From assembly GCA_900321505.1 (NCBI GenBank), contig ONWK01000324.1, forward strand, positions 1 through 9,517: a DNA stretch of 9,517 nucleotides, written 5' to 3'. The notes beneath the pieces are model-generated. The model was not told the origin of the DNA and did no database searches. It saw only the letters and a program-made list of their open reading frames with translations. The position numbers and the translations under genes were made by a program. The DNA comes from an uncultured Eubacteriales bacterium (GTDB lineage Bacteria; Bacillota; Clostridia; Lachnospirales; Lachnospiraceae). This document shows positions 6,274-9,517 of the stretch, piece by piece (positions within the stretch are counted from its first letter, which is position 1; each line of letters begins with the position of its first letter).

Positions 6274-7383
6274 TTATCCATCCTTGGGTAACTCAAGAAT
6301 AAATGATGTGCCCTGTCCCTGTTTACTGTTTACGGATATTGAAATACCGCACAGGTCCGTGATCTGTTTTACCAGAGCAAGCCCCAGGCCGTTGCCTTCC
6401 TTGCTCCTGGATCTGTCAGCCTGGTAAAACTTATCATATATGTGCGACAGCTGGTCTGACCTTATCCCGACTCCCGTATCACGTATAGTAACACAGATAA
6501 CGCCTGTACCTCCGGCATTATCCTCAAGACTGATCTTCAGGAATCCGCCCGGGTTGGAGAACTTGATCGCATTTGAAATAAGATTCATCCATACATGATA
6601 AAGAAGATCTTCATCTCCGTTATACATGACCGAATCCATATCAATATCAAGCTCCATATTTTTCTCAGTCCATTTATCCTCCATGGAAAGAACAATACGG
6701 CGGATCTGCTCATCAAGCGGATACGGTTTTTTCTTCAAGATAACTGTTCCGTTATCAAGTCTTGAAAGCATCAGTATATTTCCGGTAAGCGCTGCAAGAC
6801 GATTACAATTATATAATATGCTGTCAACATGCTGGCTTCTTTCTTCCGGAGAAAGCCCGGCATCCTGAAGCAGCGTCGCATATCCGCTTATAGCTGCGAT
6901 GGGAGTTTTTATCTCATGCGACACATCCGCCACAAAGTCATCGCGCAGAGTTTCTATAGTGCCGAGTTCTTCAACCATGCGATTAAATGACGCATATAGT
7001 TCTTCAAATTCATCTATTTTCACACGCTCATCAAGCTTGACACGGATAGTAAAATCCCCCTTTGCCACCTGTTCGGTCGCATCATTTATCACCTTTACTG
7101 CAGAAAATACAACCTTTAGCTTATTATAAAGGAAAACATGGGCTACGCTAACACTGAGGGTCATCCAGATGAAGAAGATCATTATGGGCGCCCAGTGCAT
7201 GTCCCTGAAATTAAAAAGCCTGGCCAGAAAAACTCCTATGATCGCCGAAAGGAGGACCAGAAGCACGGTGATCATTGCGATCTGCAGAATAAAGAAGAGG
7301 TTCAGCTTACGCCGCCTCTTCTTCAGCCGGTCCACCGTTTTTCCTATCATATCCTTCTTTTCTTCGGTTCTGTTCTCACTCAT
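6274..7383 (-). CDS. Sensor histidine kinase with two membrane segments and a minimal extracellular loop
   Basis: The product has 369 residues. After a basic cytoplasmic N terminus come two hydrophobic segments (about 28-55 and 64-87) separated by only about eight residues, then a HAMP linker (about 88-140). The HisKA domain has the phosphoacceptor His156 in FVADVSHEIKTPIAAISGY. The ATPase domain has the N box NLISNAIKFS (267-276), the G1 box DTGVGI (302-307) and the G2 box EGNGLGLALVKQI (329-341), all intact. It should phosphorylate the adjacent OmpR-type regulator, whose gene ends 16 bp upstream; AGGTGA precedes the ATG. The near absence of an external domain suggests signal sensing inside the membrane or through a partner protein. 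The stop codon TAA (6276-6274) lies inside the possible target duplication of the 6094 element. The signal and regulon cannot be read from the sequence. Confidence 0.95.
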   Translation of the reverse strand: MSENRTEEKKDMIGKTVDRLKKRRRKLNLFFILQIAMITVLLVLLSAIIGVFLARLFNFRDMHWAPIMIFFIWMTLSVSVAHVFLYNKLKVVFSAVKVINDATEQVAKGDFTIRVKLDERVKIDEFEELYASFNRMVEELGTIETLRDDFVADVSHEIKTPIAAISGYATLLQDAGLSPEERSQHVDSILYNCNRLAALTGNILMLSRLDNGTVILKKKPYPLDEQIRRIVLSMEDKWTEKNMELDIDMDSVMYNGDEDLLYHVWMNLISNAIKFSNPGGFLKISLEDNAGGTGVICVTIRDTGVGIRSDQLSHIYDKFYQADRSRSKEGNGLGLALVKQITDLCGISISVNSKQGQGTSFILELPKDG

Positions 7384-7399
7384 TAAAACCCATCACCTT

Positions 7400-8083
7400 T
7401 CAGGAAGACATAGCTTTCCTGACGATCTTATATCCAAGCCCCCTCACGGTTGCGATCTCTATCTCATCAAAGTCTCTGAAACGTTCCCTGAGACGGTTGA
7501 TATGTACATCCACCGTACGAACATCACTGGGAGAATCCGGTCCCCAGACCTCATCCATCAGCTGCTGTCTCGTAAATGTCTTGCCTGCCGAACAAATAAG
7601 CTTATACAGAAGCATAAACTCCTTCTGAGGAAGTATCTGGGAATCATCCCCAATCGTAACCGTCATTGTATCCATGTCCATTACCAGGGAGCCGAAGGTC
7701 TGCTTACGCTCACTCAGCATCTGGTTCCTGCGGAGCAGGGCACGTACTCTGAGCAAAAGTTCATTCACATTTATGGGTTTCACCATATAATCATCCGAAC
7801 CCAGAGAGAAACCGCGGCGCATATCATCAAATCCATCCTTAGCCGTAATAATAAGGATTGGCGTCTGCCTTCCGGCCTTTCTTACAGCCTCAACCAGCTG
7901 ATAACCATCAAGGTTCGGCATCATGATATCGGAAATAATGAGGTCTGCGTAATCCCTGTCCAGATACCGCAGTGCCTGAAGCCCGTCCTCGGCAACGGCA
8001 ACGTCATAACCCTCTTTCTTGAGCACTGTACGGAACAGCTTCAAAAGATCTTTATCATCTTCTACGATCAGTATTTTCTCCAT
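7400..8083 (-). CDS. OmpR-family response regulator
   Basis: The 227-residue cytoplasmic transcription factor has a receiver domain with acidic residues E8, D9 and D10, phosphoacceptor Asp52 in SDIMMPNLDG, Thr80 and Lys102 (YMVKPINVNELL). A winged-helix DNA-binding domain follows from about residue 128, with RTVDVHINRLRERF and the terminal hairpin TVRGLGYKIV. The open frame extends to an ATG at 8158, but the receiver fold begins at MEKILIVEDD, and GAGG lies seven bases before the ATG at 8083. The longer start would also overlap the dtd coding region. The gene follows dtd by 16 bp and precedes the kinase by 16 bp, so all three are probably one transcript. Its targets are unknown; no binding site can be assigned. 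Confidence 0.96.
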   Translation of the reverse strand: MEKILIVEDDKDLLKLFRTVLKKEGYDVAVAEDGLQALRYLDRDYADLIISDIMMPNLDGYQLVEAVRKAGRQTPILIITAKDGFDDMRRGFSLGSDDYMVKPINVNELLLRVRALLRRNQMLSERKQTFGSLVMDMDTMTVTIGDDSQILPQKEFMLLYKLICSAGKTFTRQQLMDEVWGPDSPSDVRTVDVHINRLRERFRDFDEIEIATVRGLGYKIVRKAMSS

Positions 8084-8099
8084 ACCGTAACCTCTTCCT

Positions 8100-8564
8100 C
8101 TACACGTGCAGCTTCGGACAGATATCCTTTGAATCCATCCAGATCGTAAATGGTCCATCGTTCAGCAGCTCACATTTCATCTCCGCTCCGAAACGTCCCG
8201 TTTCAACCTTGTAGCCTGCCCGGCGGCAGCTGTCCACAATGTAATCATACATCGGTTCAGCTGTTTCAGGTCTTGCTGCATGTATGTAAGACGGACGGTT
8301 TCCGTGGCTTGCATCCCCACAAAGTGTAAACTGCGATATAAGGAGAAGCTCTCCGTCCACATCCTTAAGCGGCAGGTTGCTCTTGCCTTCCGCATCTTCA
8401 AATATCCTTAAGCCAAGGAGCTTCTGTACCATCTTGTCCGCCACCTCACGATTGTCCACATCCTCGATACCGATAAGTACAAAAAAACCCTGCCCGATCC
8501 TTCCGAGTTCTTCGCCATCCACCTTTACAGACGCATGACTGACCCGCTGTACCACGAAACGCAT
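8100..8564 (-). CDS. dtd: D-aminoacyl-tRNA deacylase (D-Tyr-tRNA deacylase)
   Basis: Dtd is a homodimeric cytoplasmic enzyme that hydrolyses D-amino acids (and glycine mischarged on tRNA-Ala) from tRNA, keeping D-residues out of protein. The 154-residue product is close to the family norm of about 145-150. It starts MRFVVQRVSHASVKVDG, has the SQFTL motif at 77-81 followed by GNRPSY (88-93), and ends with the Gly-Pro motif in LNDGPFTIW (134-142), where Gly137-Pro138 forms the cross-subunit chiral filter. A cysteine follows SQFTL where many homologues have tyrosine. The ATG at 8564 has GGAGG eight bases upstream. It starts a new transcription unit after the terminator of the surface-protein gene and is followed by the two-component pair. 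Confidence 0.96.
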   Translation of the reverse strand: MRFVVQRVSHASVKVDGEELGRIGQGFFVLIGIEDVDNREVADKMVQKLLGLRIFEDAEGKSNLPLKDVDGELLLISQFTLCGDASHGNRPSYIHAARPETAEPMYDYIVDSCRRAGYKVETGRFGAEMKCELLNDGPFTIWMDSKDICPKLHV

Positions 8565-8585
8565 TATAAAAGCCTCCGATCCTTA

Positions 8586-8630
8586 ATGCAACGTTGTATG
8601 TAGTTTACCCAATCCTGATACATAACGCAA
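8586..8630 (-). promoter_or_regulatory. Candidate promoter and palindrome upstream of dtd
   Basis: On the minus strand, TTGCGT (8630-8625) and TAAACT (8607-8602) are separated by 17 bp and could be -35 and -10 boxes, with 3 and 4 of 6 consensus matches. The near-perfect 14-bp palindrome ATGCAACGTTGTAT (8586-8599, core CAACGTTG) falls at the expected transcription start, so a repressor site is possible. A promoter is needed here because the upstream gene ends in a terminator, but these boxes are weak and the operator idea is inference. Confidence 0.4.
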
Positions 8631-8640
8631 GACAAAGATT

Positions 8641-8678
8641 GTTAAAGAAACGGTCCCTGACTTAATATCAGGAACCGT
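8641..8678 (-). terminator. Intrinsic terminator of the surface-protein gene
   Basis: On the minus strand ACGGTTCCTGA (8678-8668) pairs with TCAGGGACCGT (8660-8650) across a 7-base loop. The 11-bp stem has one G-U wobble and is followed directly by TTTCTTT (8649-8643). It lies 16 bp after the stop codon at 8695, correct in position and orientation. It separates the surface-protein transcript from dtd. Confidence 0.85.
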
Positions 8679-8694
8679 CCCGTGTTCATCTTGT

Positions 8695-9517
8695 TTACTT
8701 CTTTGCTGCTTTTTCTTTCTTCCTGTCTTTTACCTTTACAGTTATGGTTGAAACTATACCGACAAATCCGAACATTGTGAACAATGCGTACGGAAGAAGC
8801 GGTGTATCGTCTCCTGTTTTGATAGATGTGTCCGGAGGTACTATCTTAGTGATCTTCACATCAGTCATTGATACTGTGATCACCTTGTTTTCTTCCGGCT
8901 TTACCTCATCATCAGGCACAGTAAACTCGATCGGATTGGCTATCGCGTAACCTTCAGGTGCCTTAACCTCAACCAGTCTGTATGTATGGCCGAGAACAAG
9001 CTCTCCTTCTGATTCGTAGGCTTCACCTGTACTTATCCATTCGGGGATAACCACATTTCCTTCCATATCTTCAACACGAAGTGTCGCTCCTTCAAGCATA
9101 TTGCCCTTGTCATCTACCTTTGAGAATGAAACAATAACCGAAGGCTCCAGCCAACGTACTGTACCGGTTTCATCAATATAGATCGTACCCTGGCCATCAG
9201 AAACCATTGTCGGATCCATCTCTATCTTCTTTTCACCGTCTTCATCCTCAGTGATCGTATAACCAAAGGTTACAGGATTACTTGATACATAATAACCGTC
9301 AGGTGCCTCAAGCTCCTCAATCTCATACTTCTTTCCGGGAAGCAGTCCTTCAAAGACAACTACTCCGTTTTCATCTGAAACTGCTGTAGCTATAAGTACA
9401 CGTGTTCCGTCCTCCATAATCTCATAGAGACCGTAGGTCGAACCCGGCAGGACCTTACCAATATCCGTTTCACTTATTTTGACAAATGTGAAATCGGTAG
9501 TGATCAGATTGTTGATG
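8695..9517 (-). CDS. Cell-wall-anchored surface protein with SpaA/Cna-B-type domains, C-terminal part
   Basis: The frame is open to the right edge, giving 273 visible residues (first full codon 9516-9514). Two prealbumin-like SpaA/Cna-B domains are seen. The first (about 9-92) has candidate isopeptide Lys13 in FTFVKIS and Glu68 in the E box YEIEELEAPDGYY. The second (about 128-203) has Lys133 in VSFSKVD and Glu183 in YRLVEVKAPEGYA. The C terminus is a sortase-type anchor: SIKTGDDTP (231-239), a hydrophobic segment (240-262) and the basic tail KDRKKEKAAKK. There is no LPXTG; the motif resembles the NPKTGD-like variants used by some clostridial sortases. Such proteins are pilins or adhesins on the outer surface. 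The methionine at 9417 is internal to domain 1 and is not the start. No sortase gene is in the window. Whether it is a pilus shaft, tip or single adhesin is undecided. Confidence 0.85.
   Translation of the reverse strand, partial: INNLITTDFTFVKISETDIGKVLPGSTYGLYEIMEDGTRVLIATAVSDENGVVVFEGLLPGKKYEIEELEAPDGYYVSSNPVTFGYTITEDEDGEKKIEMDPTMVSDGQGTIYIDETGTVRWLEPSVIVSFSKVDDKGNMLEGATLRVEDMEGNVVIPEWISTGEAYESEGELVLGHTYRLVEVKAPEGYAIANPIEFTVPDDEVKPEENKVITVSMTDVKITKIVPPDTSIKTGDDTPLLPYALFTMFGFVGIVSTITVKVKDRKKEKAAKK

Noticed and set aside
7169..8149. 326-residue plus-strand ORF
   Set aside because: It is antisense to the response regulator and the kinase start, has no recognisable domain, and its length reflects codon bias of the real genes on the other strand.
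8084..8158. 25-residue N-terminal extension of the response regulator
   Set aside because: It would overlap dtd, has no receiver-domain residues, and the ATG at 8083 has a good ribosome binding site.

Overview
The window reads as chromosomal DNA of a low-to-medium GC Gram-positive anaerobe, most likely a Clostridia/Lachnospiraceae-type Firmicute. The evidence is the CIRCE-controlled hrcA-grpE-dnaK cluster preceded by lepA and hemW (a gene order shared with Bacillus and Clostridium), strong AGGAGG-type ribosome binding sites, a sortase-anchored surface protein with a KTGD-type sorting signal, and palindrome-rich intergenic repeats. The genus is inference. All eight protein genes lie on the minus strand, so transcription runs from high to low coordinates. 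Two genes are cut by the window edges: dnaK on the left and the surface protein on the right.

In transcription order. (1) 9517-8695: the C-terminal part of a surface protein with two SpaA/Cna-B-like domains, a membrane anchor and a basic tail, closed by an intrinsic terminator at 8641-8678. (2) 8564-6274: dtd (D-aminoacyl-tRNA deacylase), an OmpR-family response regulator and its histidine kinase, with 16-bp gaps and probably one transcript. (3) 6271-6094: a 178-bp palindrome-rich element with perfect 12-bp terminal inverted repeats, starting 2 bp after the kinase stop codon. (4) 6068-4254: lepA (EF4). (5) 4228-4061: a cluster of three strong hairpins between lepA and hemW. (6) 4014-2815: hemW, a radical SAM heme-handling protein. 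(7) 2804-2660: two further palindromic repeats, one with an end that matches the 6094 element. (8) 2619-2552: a SigA-type promoter with phased A-tracts and a CIRCE operator. (9) 2500-1: hrcA, grpE and the 5' part of dnaK, the heat-shock chaperone operon.

HrcA should bind CIRCE and repress its own operon; GrpE is the nucleotide exchange factor for DnaK, and dnaJ would be expected beyond the left edge. EF4 and D-aminoacyl-tRNA deacylase serve translation quality. The kinase has almost no extracellular loop, so it probably senses something in or at the membrane and signals to the adjacent regulator.

The coding genes are mostly recognisable families. The least explained content is in the intergenic gaps. 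At least two gaps carry copies of a repeat whose end is close to GTAACTATTCAGTACCC, each just after a stop codon, and several other long imperfect palindromes sit close by. I see no phage genes, CRISPR array, tRNA, rRNA or transposase.
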